From NCBI GenBank assembly GCA_017428385.1, contig JAFRQX010000005.1, positions 1-64,000 of the forward strand: a DNA stretch of 64,000 bases. Reading direction: 5' to 3'. A program made the translations under genes and the position numbers. Each line of letters begins with the position of its first letter. Positions within the stretch are counted from its first letter, which is position 1. Positions 43,301 to 49,851 of the stretch are shown piece after piece. The DNA comes from Clostridia bacterium (GTDB lineage: Bacteria; Bacillota; Clostridia; Christensenellales; Aristaeellaceae). The notes under the pieces were generated by a model. That model was not told where the DNA came from. It worked only from the letters and a program-made list of their open reading frames with translations, and made no database searches.

Positions 43301-46300
43301 ACCGTGACGGCAGTGGACGCGGAGGGACATCCGATTCCCGACGGTACATACGGAGCCATGACCTTCACCGGCGGCACGGCGACCTTTACCCTGACCAACG
43401 GAGAAACCAAAAAAGCACTGGAGCTGCCGGAAGGAACCGTGTTTACGGTCAGTGAGGAAGCGGACGGCTACGTGTCTGAACGGAGCGGTGAAGACAGTGT
43501 CATCGAACCGGGATTAACCAAACATGTTGATTTTACCAATACGCGGGATACTTTTGCTGACTTGAAAATCCTGAAGACCGTGACAGGGGAAGAATTTGAC
43601 GAAAACCAGGTGTTCAGCTTTACGGTGACGCTGTCCGGATATACCGGGGAGGAAACCTTTGAAACCGTGAAGACTTCCGGCGGGGAAAACAAAGATGGAA
43701 CCCTGACATTTACGGACGGGAAAGCCGTCATTGAACTGAAACACAACGAAAGCCTGACAATCAAAAACCTGCCCAACGGTACGGTTTACACTGTGGAAGA
43801 GGACGATTACACACCTGAATATTATGAGCCCGAGTTTGAAAACGCCAGCGGTACGATTGAGGGCGGCGATAATGTGACGGTGGAAGCTTCCTTTATCAAC
43901 CCCAAGAAGCCGGTGGTAGACATTGTGGCGGAAAAGGATTGGGGCGAAGCTGACTATATCCTGGAAGCCACTGCTGTGCGGTTTGTGCTGAAACGGAAGG
44001 CAGGCAACGGAGAACCGGAAGTCGTTGATACGGTAACCCTGACACAGGCGGATGAATGGAAAACCCACTGGGAAGACCTGGACAAGTATGTGGACGGAAG
44101 CCTGCCGGAGAATGAAAGGGCAGCGTATACCTACTTTGTTGAGGAAAACGGAGTATACTTCGGTGAACTGACGGACGGGGAAGTGCCGGAAGACGCCTGG
44201 GTCACGGATGAAGAGCTGCTGGCGGATATGTATACGACATCCGGCGGCGAAGTGAACATGAGCGGAGAACACCAGAATCACGGCACGGCGAAGATTCAGA
44301 ACCTGTCCGAGACAACCACCGTGATTCTTGAAAAGAACTGGCCTGATTTTGCGGACGATGCTTCCGTCGCCTGGGAGGCCACATTCCGGCTGCTGGCGGA
44401 TGAAACCTCCACAGAGGATGAAACCATCACAATCCGTAAAGATACACCGGTGGAGGAAAGGACTTTTGCCAACCTGCCGAAATACAGGGTTGACGAGAAC
44501 GGGGAAGCAAAGCTGATTGACTATACGGTGAAGGAAACCGCGTACAACGTCTATGAAAACGGTGATCTCCGGTTCAGCTATGACGGAACCAACTATGTTC
44601 CGGATGATCGCAACAAGCGTTATCTTTCATCTTATGATTCCGAGTTCAATGAAAACGATGAAGAAGTGATCACGGTTACCAACGTGACCACAAAGGTGGA
44701 ATCCATCCGGGTTGTGAAGGAATGGATGGGTATTCCCATTGAGGAAACAAAGGATCTTCCGGCTACTTCTTTCGCTCTGGCCTACATACCGGCTACGGGA
44801 TGGGGCAATCCGGAACCTTATACGGATGATACCGGTTTTGACTATACGAAAATCCGGCTGAGCTATGATAACAACTGGACCTGGGAATGCCCGGTGGAAC
44901 TTCCGGAAGAATATCGGTATTTTGCCATCGAAACGCCGCTGACCAAGCCTACCTGGGACGCCGCAGACGAACATGTGCTGACGGATCCGCTGATCGATGA
45001 ATTCCCGATCATGATCGAGGGATATAAGTGCCGTGACGTTATCGATACAGGCAAATGGAGCTCCCTGGTGCATTTCCAGCAGCCGCGGAACGCCAATATC
45101 GGCAATCACGGCGAAATCAAAATCCTGAACAAGCTGCCCGGTTATATGCAGATGGACCTGAAGAAAAAATTCCTGGAATACAGGGATGACGGAAACGGCG
45201 GGCAGAGCCTGTATACCACAACGGGCGAGGATCAGTCCCAGAGCAATATGATCATTGAGCTCCAGATCCTGCGGCGTACAGTGGATTACAGCTCCGGAGA
45301 GGACGTATACATTACCGGCTGGCAGAATTACGGTAAGCCCGTGAGGGTTGGCTATGACGCGGCAGGCAATGAATATGTTGACAATCCAAACCCGTTTGCT
45401 GTCGCTCCCAGGGGCTCCTGGAACTATAACGTTGAGGACAATAACATCAATCACGGCCTGCCCACCAAGGGCCTTTACAGGCAGGCAGACAACTCCATTA
45501 TTGTTGTCCGGTATCAGTATATCTACAAGGAAGTACAGGTGTACGACGGAAACCTGAACCCGACCGGCGGTCAGTGGACAGCCTGGCTTCCGTATGCCTG
45601 GGACGCCAACGGCGCCCGGATTCCTGTTTCCGAACTGCAGACAGCGCAGGACCAGGACCGCATGCTGAACGCTCCCGGTACATCCCTGGATATCGAAAAA
45701 ACCTGGGCGGACGACCGGATTGCTGCGAACGTTGAAGAAGTCTACGTCCGGGTGGAACGCAGGGAATACGGATCAAACGGACCGTACGAAGACTACTTGT
45801 CCATTATCAGCACGGAAATGGAACTGGGCAGCCTTTCCCAGAATCACTTCATCACCAGCGGGCCGGACGTGTATAACCCGATCACAAACCGCATTGTACT
45901 GGGCCGGGAGAATGACTGGAAGGCGACCATTGACAAAGTGCAGATTTTCCCGAACGGTAACGGGCAGAAACAGTATGAATACCGGATTATAGAGACCGGA
46001 TACATGGACCGGGCCGGTAACGTCTATGCGAACACCTACGTGTTTGATCCCATCACGTATTATAAACAGGGACGGAACGACGCGGACTGGGTGGACCAGG
46101 GCAATGGCCTGCTGCTGACCCGGGACGGGCCTAACAAACTGAGGGTGGAAAACACCTCCCACTTCGGACCGCTGGCAATTGTCAAACAGGTTCCTGAAGT
46201 AAGCCTGGAAGCCGCTGAAGGGCAGGAATTTGCGTTCCATGTCGAAATGCTGCTGCCTCCCGGTGTTGAACTCAAACTGCTGGATCTGGAAGTGGAGAAC

Positions 46301-47374
46301 GGAACCATCAGCGATTACACATGTGAAGGCGAAGTTGTCACATTTACCCTGACAATCGAGGGACCGGGCGCAGTCATGATCGACGGTATTCCTTACGGTA
46401 CCACCTACGAGGTGGAGGAAATTTTCGTACCGGAAGGCTGGAAACAGGATGGTGAACCGGTTTACAGCGATGAGCTGAATAAACAGATTTCCTACGATGA
46501 TGAAAGGGATCCTGTGGAAAGCGTCACCCTCACCAATGTTGAAACCACATCCGTCACGGCTGAAAAAACCTGGAAGAAGAACGGGGAAGCCGCAGAATGG
46601 CCCGGGGACATTACAGAGATTACAGTGGGCCTGTACCGCAGTCTGAACGGCGGTGAACCGGAACCGGTAACGGACGAGGAAGGTAATCCCTGCAGCCTTT
46701 CCTTCAGGGAGACAACCTATGCGCCCGGCCGGACGTTCACAGACCTGCCTGTTTATGATGACGAAGGTCATCCCATTGACTACAGCATCCGGGAACTGAG
46801 CATCACCGGCGGACAGGAGACGGCGGACGTAACCGATGACGTTGTCACCCTGAGAGGCAAGACCTGGCAGGTGTCGTATACAGAAACGGATGAGGACAAC
46901 ACAACGGTCATCACGAACAGCCTGACAGAAATCCATATTCTGAAAGTTGACCTGAAAAACAGCGAACCGCTGGCAGGCGCGGAGTTCATGCTTGAGAAGC
47001 GCAACGGTGAAACCTGGGAAGTGTTCAGGGATCAGATCACCGTTGGCGAAGACGGGGATGAAAAGGGCCGGGCCACCGTGGAAGGACTGACAAACGGCGC
47101 CTACACCTTGCGGGAAACAAAGGCACCGCCCGGATATACCCCGCTGGGCACGCCTGTCGGCTTTACCGTGGAGGACGGCGTTATCCGCTTCACAAACACG
47201 GAGCACGTGACTTACGATGCACAGACCGCCACATTCAGGGTGGAAAACAAGACCGGACTGGTGCTGCCTAGTACAGGCGGACCCGGAACACAGGCATGGA
47301 CGGCCATCGGACTGGCGCTGATCCTGTTTGCAGGCCTGATGCTCCTGATGAGACGAAGAAAAAACATGCAATAA
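37379..47374 (+). CDS. Giant LPSTG-anchored surface adhesin with Cna_B/SpaA domains (3331 residues)
   Basis: A signal peptide (about 1-36) is followed by a Glu/Pro-rich stretch (about 47-165) and two related beta domains (about 306-450 and 458-608, both ending SFSVYGV). A possible beta-trefoil-like region (about 620-765) and a long N-terminal adhesin region follow, to about 1350. Cna_B-type domains begin near 1361 (LEVEKKWAEG), 1512 (TVKKTWSDD), 2180 (IVAEKDWGE), 2314 (VILEKNWPD), 2441 (IRVVKEWMG), 2770 (LDIEKTWAD) and 3058 (VTAEKTWKK). FctA-like domains lie near 1948, 2059 and 2932. A SpaA domain begins near 3183 and has the E-box TLRETKAPPGYTPL. LPSTGG is at 3296, then a helix and RRRKNMQ. 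Many domains should form Lys-Asn or Lys-Glu isopeptide bonds. It likely acts as a stalk-like adhesin or pilus tip. Substrate is unknown. Confidence 0.88.
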   Translation: MNRKRVFRRTGTGRRILSFLFAFVWLVYASGIDAFAENNIIYSEPVTAPVRAIKTPQPEEAEVEPLELPEANENPEEGGILPEGETGENGTELNEEETAPEETGEQPEADAGDEGTAVPEETAEAAEPAGEQETNQPESEPEQQPAGDITDDEAEAESEPERTWCAGSLAAETEGCVVRIDYPVEAHIDENASLSLEPAKGAELYTALKSAAKVIRNEANDTWNQQVSEDGNRFYVLKMTDPEGNEILPAAGMNLICEQSESPEGVTYFLAGDNARILEAQDGTLLISDYRMEPFGYATVERIQTGIVTQEFQAPDYLVTAAYGPEAGFPSDTEMKVREIRPDTPEYAIYSGMTEETLGEEWSEITLERYFDITFVSGGKEVEPQAEVDVQIVFKDVIELTEEHDVQAVHIENNEAKVIESETESNEDAAKQSQELIDTVSFTADSFSVYGVVRRTKITQKVLAADGNTYEISVTYGQDASIPADAELVVTELLPGDERYAEHLQQAVRAALEQSGVEIPAEDEGVYIREDQYGRFFDIEIRSGGLKIEPEGNVTVKIGLADAPEERKDELLVVHFAGSEPDILGTETETEGTIRFETDSFSVYGVITMPSSTPQNNLADLDSRRFTMSHNNLYVTKTIDAGTTNQFHKTRNANEATVWTFEATGTAGVYNIFTTDAQGNKQYMNLNRRDGSRAHAALSSTPMGFRVTRDNNGRYEIQTAEPQSNVLFYLNEFNGGTGFAGWYQRNTADDLFDLQFIDPVMENGKEYMVLVKYDGNYYIVNNDASLTRVDYDAVNNKVAVDNPMLWTVDGNNPNKHIYFRSEASGYTSDQLPSDYYRRYLDPSQPGALTEENSGNVSLDMHYNQGWRDDEGVMNYPATINRASPVENNARVNYYNQQVYEGDWSANNHLGVELNSNGVPVRLVGGQSAANGVEILFADPTEVKEPIARNHSVNHIDISIAGESRVAVPLAYGTYYYQDPSTGEMIEYNVTTNVSLNLSTKVSIDPEDMKHATIKAYDKNNNELDDAFVITGYSSNAHNDVSAVQVRVEGRFKVATVNTAYNWWEDTNSDRMKRERLNNPITYVVSAIKNQDFNMVDPDRGQLYEKMADGTYKPLSLNMDVDMTASFTYFDTANECPPAHWNYDLWQSGGIIDGSGMDFILGGDTEAASTSVVALEVTKQIVDENGVMVHPAEKIIHGVDIYGNTAKDANGLVANPNIVAEVNVDQYGTDFTPSGYSKIHSKNIAVGPNGMTVVYDYAIKPGMYYVTEDKDTIAPSFVDTAGDTWEYKETYIKTEYVRRGNKYDDKTVYPDPYHFSKNYTMSDPVFAAVPEVVGTFKRLDNVEKKNGIVEFYIYNVYVNTSHTTLEVEKKWAEGTPIPAEGEVTFELYYAKRQKTDHGEPLAALTPWPDYDEYLPATGDPIFDPKINTVLTVSAHEAAPDWLVTFTGMPKTWRDSEGNEWELDYYARETAVTVNGINISSQYIQTIVKEDAAPEEADVSDGKVTITNAAAKTNTTVKKTWSDDAAHYNEETLTLKLVRYRKDAPPEPEDGILNIAHITSGIPASPQLPAGFKVSYSYTGPVSASGVPAGNYEVPPGQYTVTATVTDGAAPFGYTYSFTSDPVTVNVPENGVATAEFTSFYSQNAGTLNVSHISNGLPNSPQLPSGFAVTYSCTGNGTTFDLQPGDNTLPAGTYVVTANVTNGAPPSGYSYASTTEPMTVTVYSNGTTRTEFTSYYGRFVKVTAKHIQQRGVSWNIQTDVYEKQFAVGTIIEIAYSTNNLDSELYINGRRVTTFRGEGRHTYSYTLQREEDLLIEALDPWFPNGFTTKITVEAIGVSGSADILPRQTAGLSNIRYTASAGFTSGGRGLRAAGVPEGYNKDTDWSETIIVSGSDNWIKAVEELDVYDEHGQPYYYAIEEENVPEGYDAEADVPVIATDIENAELTVVNTYINPTTGNLIVSKKISGNAADLTKAFNITVTAVDAEGHPIPDGTYGAMTFTGGTATFTLTNGETKKALELPEGTVFTVSEEADGYVSERSGEDSVIEPGLTKHVDFTNTRDTFADLKILKTVTGEEFDENQVFSFTVTLSGYTGEETFETVKTSGGENKDGTLTFTDGKAVIELKHNESLTIKNLPNGTVYTVEEDDYTPEYYEPEFENASGTIEGGDNVTVEASFINPKKPVVDIVAEKDWGEADYILEATAVRFVLKRKAGNGEPEVVDTVTLTQADEWKTHWEDLDKYVDGSLPENERAAYTYFVEENGVYFGELTDGEVPEDAWVTDEELLADMYTTSGGEVNMSGEHQNHGTAKIQNLSETTTVILEKNWPDFADDASVAWEATFRLLADETSTEDETITIRKDTPVEERTFANLPKYRVDENGEAKLIDYTVKETAYNVYENGDLRFSYDGTNYVPDDRNKRYLSSYDSEFNENDEEVITVTNVTTKVESIRVVKEWMGIPIEETKDLPATSFALAYIPATGWGNPEPYTDDTGFDYTKIRLSYDNNWTWECPVELPEEYRYFAIETPLTKPTWDAADEHVLTDPLIDEFPIMIEGYKCRDVIDTGKWSSLVHFQQPRNANIGNHGEIKILNKLPGYMQMDLKKKFLEYRDDGNGGQSLYTTTGEDQSQSNMIIELQILRRTVDYSSGEDVYITGWQNYGKPVRVGYDAAGNEYVDNPNPFAVAPRGSWNYNVEDNNINHGLPTKGLYRQADNSIIVVRYQYIYKEVQVYDGNLNPTGGQWTAWLPYAWDANGARIPVSELQTAQDQDRMLNAPGTSLDIEKTWADDRIAANVEEVYVRVERREYGSNGPYEDYLSIISTEMELGSLSQNHFITSGPDVYNPITNRIVLGRENDWKATIDKVQIFPNGNGQKQYEYRIIETGYMDRAGNVYANTYVFDPITYYKQGRNDADWVDQGNGLLLTRDGPNKLRVENTSHFGPLAIVKQVPEVSLEAAEGQEFAFHVEMLLPPGVELKLLDLEVENGTISDYTCEGEVVTFTLTIEGPGAVMIDGIPYGTTYEVEEIFVPEGWKQDGEPVYSDELNKQISYDDERDPVESVTLTNVETTSVTAEKTWKKNGEAAEWPGDITEITVGLYRSLNGGEPEPVTDEEGNPCSLSFRETTYAPGRTFTDLPVYDDEGHPIDYSIRELSITGGQETADVTDDVVTLRGKTWQVSYTETDEDNTTVITNSLTEIHILKVDLKNSEPLAGAEFMLEKRNGETWEVFRDQITVGEDGDEKGRATVEGLTNGAYTLRETKAPPGYTPLGTPVGFTVEDGVIRFTNTEHVTYDAQTATFRVENKTGLVLPSTGGPGTQAWTAIGLALILFAGLMLLMRRRKNMQ
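42020..42590 (+). repeat. Internal tandem repeat of ~90 codons in the adhesin gene
   Basis: Residues ~1548-1738 contain two consecutive copies of one module. Copy 1 has SGIPASPQLPAGFKVSYSYT and ends TAEFTSFY; copy 2 has NGLPNSPQLPSGFAVTYSCT and ends RTEFTSYY. They share PPGQYTVTATVTDGA / PAGTYVVTANVTNGA strands. The module interrupts a Cna_B-type domain, since its start follows LTLKLVRYRKD and its end leads back to a domain edge. Confidence 0.7.
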
Positions 47375-47483
47375 CTCCGTGTGTAACCGATCATGCAACT
47401 GTTTCGGTATATAATGTAATCCATACGAAACGGGAAAGGAAGAAAAGAGAACCCGCTGCAGTCACGTGAAGGAGGTGACGAAA

Positions 47484-48341
47484 ATGACCCGGCGACTCAG
47501 AATGATCCTGACGATGATTCTGGCTGTGATGCTGTGCGTCGTTTTCAGCATACCCTCGTTGGCTTTTGAGGCAGACAATCTCCCGCAGGAAACCGTTCCG
47601 GCAGAAGAGACGATGACAACACCGGCCCCGGAGCCGACGGTTACCGTATCCCCTCCGGTGGAAATTGCGGTGATTGAGGATGAAGACTGGGGAAACGTCG
47701 GGCCGGAAAAGCTGGACATGACTGTTACACCTGCCGCCGCAGAGGAAACGGTGAGCGGCGGGGAGACCGAACCGGAGGCACCGGACTTACAAGAAGATCT
47801 TCTGGCGGAGGAAAAGACTGCTGCGGAACCTGCTGCAGCAGAACCGGAAACTGCTCCGGAAGAAGAATTGCCCGCTGCGGATCAGCAGCAGGAAACCGAA
47901 CCGGCAGCAGAGAACACTGTGGAAGAACCGGCGGCAGAGAATACGGCTGAAGAACCGGCCGGGGAAATAGCGGAAGAACAACCGATACCAGACGCAGCCG
48001 AACCGGCTGACCTGCCCGACGCGGATGAGTCCGGGGAGGGAAGCTCCGATGAGGCAAACCCGGAGGAAGAAGAAACTGTAGAGCCGGAAAGCGAGCCTGA
48101 AACTGAAAAGGCACGTGTGACGGTGAAGGTGGAAATCTCCATGATCGATGAGACGGTGATGCGTCTCCTGGCGGTAGTGGATGATCCTGAAGGACGGGAA
48201 TTCCTTTACCAGTGGCAGGTGTCTGAGGACAGCGGGATGACCTACACGGATATTCCTGAAGCCACCACGGACGAACTGAAGGTTGAACTGACTGACGAGA
48301 ACATCAGCGACATGTGGCGCGTCAGGGTGCAGGCCATCTGA
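47484..48341 (+). CDS. Secreted Glu/Ala/Pro-rich protein with C-terminal Ig-like domain
   Basis: The 285-residue protein has a signal peptide (core ILTMILAVMLCVVFSI) ending SLAFEAD. A ~170-residue low-complexity acidic region follows (EEPAAENTAEEPAGEIAEEQ). The last ~75 residues are an Ig-like domain with the pattern FLYQWQVSEDSGMTYTDIPE and WRVRVQAI. The acidic stretch resembles the N-terminal region of the adhesin just upstream. There is no sorting signal. GGAGGTGA is six bases before the ATG at 47484; a GTG at 47466 is less likely. No terminator separates it from the adhesin gene, so read-through expression is possible. Function is unknown. Confidence 0.7.
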   Translation: MTRRLRMILTMILAVMLCVVFSIPSLAFEADNLPQETVPAEETMTTPAPEPTVTVSPPVEIAVIEDEDWGNVGPEKLDMTVTPAAAEETVSGGETEPEAPDLQEDLLAEEKTAAEPAAAEPETAPEEELPAADQQQETEPAAENTVEEPAAENTAEEPAGEIAEEQPIPDAAEPADLPDADESGEGSSDEANPEEEETVEPESEPETEKARVTVKVEISMIDETVMRLLAVVDDPEGREFLYQWQVSEDSGMTYTDIPEATTDELKVELTDENISDMWRVRVQAI

Positions 48342-48356
48342 AAACAATGAATGACA

Positions 48357-48384
48357 GGACGGATCCGCAAGGGTCCGTCCTTTT
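48357..48384 (+). terminator. Terminator after the pilus/adhesin locus
   Basis: GGACGGATCC (48357-48366), loop GCAA, GGGTCCGTCC (48371-48380), then TTTT. One G-U pair. Confidence 0.8.
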
Positions 48385-48390
48385 CCATGC

Positions 48391-48419
48391 TTGTTTTTAA
48401 AGGGTTCATCCGGTATAAT
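48391..48419 (+). promoter_or_regulatory. Promoter of the aminopeptidase gene
   Basis: TTGTTT (48391-48396), 17 bases, TATAAT (48414-48419). Confidence 0.65.
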
Positions 48420-48476
48420 ACAGGAGCGCTTTTCGAACAGAAAAGTAAAAAACTGATCAGAAAGAGAACAGGGAAA

Positions 48477-49700
48477 ATGAAGAAAACGATTCTGAAAAAA
48501 TACGCCCGCCTGATTGCCGAATGCGGCGCGAATGTCCAGAAAGGACAGGACGTATTCATCCAGGCCGGCATGGATCAGCCGGAGTTCGTCAAAATGGTGG
48601 CGGAGGAATGCTACAAACTGGGCGCCAGCAGGGTGGTCGTTGATTTTGACTACCCGCCGCTGACCAAACTGGCCATGCGCTACAGCAGTGTGAAAACGCT
48701 GGGCAACCTGACGAATTACCAGAAGGCCCGCTGGGAGTACTATGTGGAGAAACTGCCCTGCAGGATCTATATTGAATCTGACGATCCGGACGGTCTGAAG
48801 GGCATTAACCAGGATAAAATGCTGAAGGTACAGCGGCTCAGGTATCCGCTGATCAAGGGTTACCGGGACGAGATGGATAACAAGTACCAGTGGTGCATCG
48901 CCGCGGTGCCGGGTACGGCCTGGGCGAAGAAAGTGTTCCCGGGCCTGCGGATCAGCCAGGCCATGGAAAAAATGTGGGAAGCGATCCTGACCGCCAGCCG
49001 GGTGAATGATGATCCGGTAGCAGCCTGGAAAGAACATAACGCGGACCTGCATGAACGCTGCAAGTACCTGAACAGTCTTGGCATTGCAGAACTGCATTAT
49101 ACCGCCGGAAACGGTACGGACTTCACGGTCGGTATGATTCCGGAAGCAGAATTCAAGGGCGGCGGAGATACCAGCCTGCAGAACATTTTCTTCAATCCGA
49201 ACATCCCCACGGAGGAATGCTTTATTTCCCCAATGAAGGGTAAAGCGGATGGTATTGTCTATGCCAGCCTCCCGCTGAGCTATCAGGGCCAGCTGATTGA
49301 AAATTTCAATATCCGCTTTGAGAACGGCAAGGCGGTGGAATGGCACGCGGAGAAGAATGAGCAGCTGCTGACCAACATGCTCACATCTGATGAGGGCGCC
49401 TCTTACCTGGGAGAATGCGCGCTGATTCCTTATGATTCCCCGATCCGCAACAGCGGCGTACTGTTCTACAACACCCTGTTTGATGAAAACGCGGCCTGCC
49501 ACCTGGCGGTAGGCTTCGGATTCCCTGATACGATCAAGGGCTTTGAGAACAAGACCCTGGAAGAGTGCAGGGCGCTGGGCGTGAACGACTCCATGATCCA
49601 TGTGGACTTCATGATCGGCACCAAAGATATGAACATCGACGCGAAAACCCGGGACGGCAAGACCGTACCGATCTTCCGCAACGGCAACTGGGCATTCTGA
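48477..49700 (+). CDS. Aminopeptidase, M29 family
   Basis: The 407-residue cytoplasmic metallopeptidase would remove N-terminal amino acids from peptides. It has the usual M29 length and organisation: an N-terminal domain (VQKGQDVFIQAGMDQPEFVK, LGASRVVVDFDYPPL) and a C-terminal metal domain. The latter has an NGTDFTVGMIPEAEF segment, the IPTEECFISPMKGKADGIVY region with a metal-binding Glu, and a final HVDFMIGTKDMNID. No signal peptide is present. The start at 48477 follows ACAGGGAAA, a weak ribosome site; upstream in-frame codons overlap the promoter and are excluded. It is a single-gene transcript with no clear tie to its neighbours. Confidence 0.88.
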   Translation: MKKTILKKYARLIAECGANVQKGQDVFIQAGMDQPEFVKMVAEECYKLGASRVVVDFDYPPLTKLAMRYSSVKTLGNLTNYQKARWEYYVEKLPCRIYIESDDPDGLKGINQDKMLKVQRLRYPLIKGYRDEMDNKYQWCIAAVPGTAWAKKVFPGLRISQAMEKMWEAILTASRVNDDPVAAWKEHNADLHERCKYLNSLGIAELHYTAGNGTDFTVGMIPEAEFKGGGDTSLQNIFFNPNIPTEECFISPMKGKADGIVYASLPLSYQGQLIENFNIRFENGKAVEWHAEKNEQLLTNMLTSDEGASYLGECALIPYDSPIRNSGVLFYNTLFDENAACHLAVGFGFPDTIKGFENKTLEECRALGVNDSMIHVDFMIGTKDMNIDAKTRDGKTVPIFRNGNWAF

Positions 49701-49710
49701 TGCCTTAAGG

Positions 49711-49744
49711 GAAGCAGTCCATGCAGATGGACTGCTTCTGTTTT
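49711..49744 (+). terminator. Terminator of the aminopeptidase gene
   Basis: GAAGCAGTCCAT (49711-49722), loop GCAG, ATGGACTGCTTC (49727-49738), then TGTTTT. Confidence 0.85.
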
Positions 49745-49748
49745 ATGA

Positions 49749-49777
49749 TTGCACGCAAACGTTTACCGTGTTAAAAT
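49749..49777 (+). promoter_or_regulatory. GH94 promoter with LacI-type operator in its spacer
   Basis: TTGCAC (49749-49754), 17 bases, TAAAAT (49772-49777). The spacer holds GCAAACGTTTACC, whose AAACGTTT core (49757-49764) matches the palindrome at the cellulase promoter. A repressor bound here would block RNA polymerase. Confidence 0.6.
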
Positions 49778-49851
49778 AAAAAAGTTGGAGAATAATGAGC
49801 ATCCCTATAGAATCAAAAAACAATCAATCGTAACAACAGGAGGAACGAGGC

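Noticed and set aside
47382..47415. Separate promoter for the 47484 gene
   Set aside because: TATAAT at 47410-47415 is good but no acceptable -35 box lies 16-18 bases upstream, so I did not list it.
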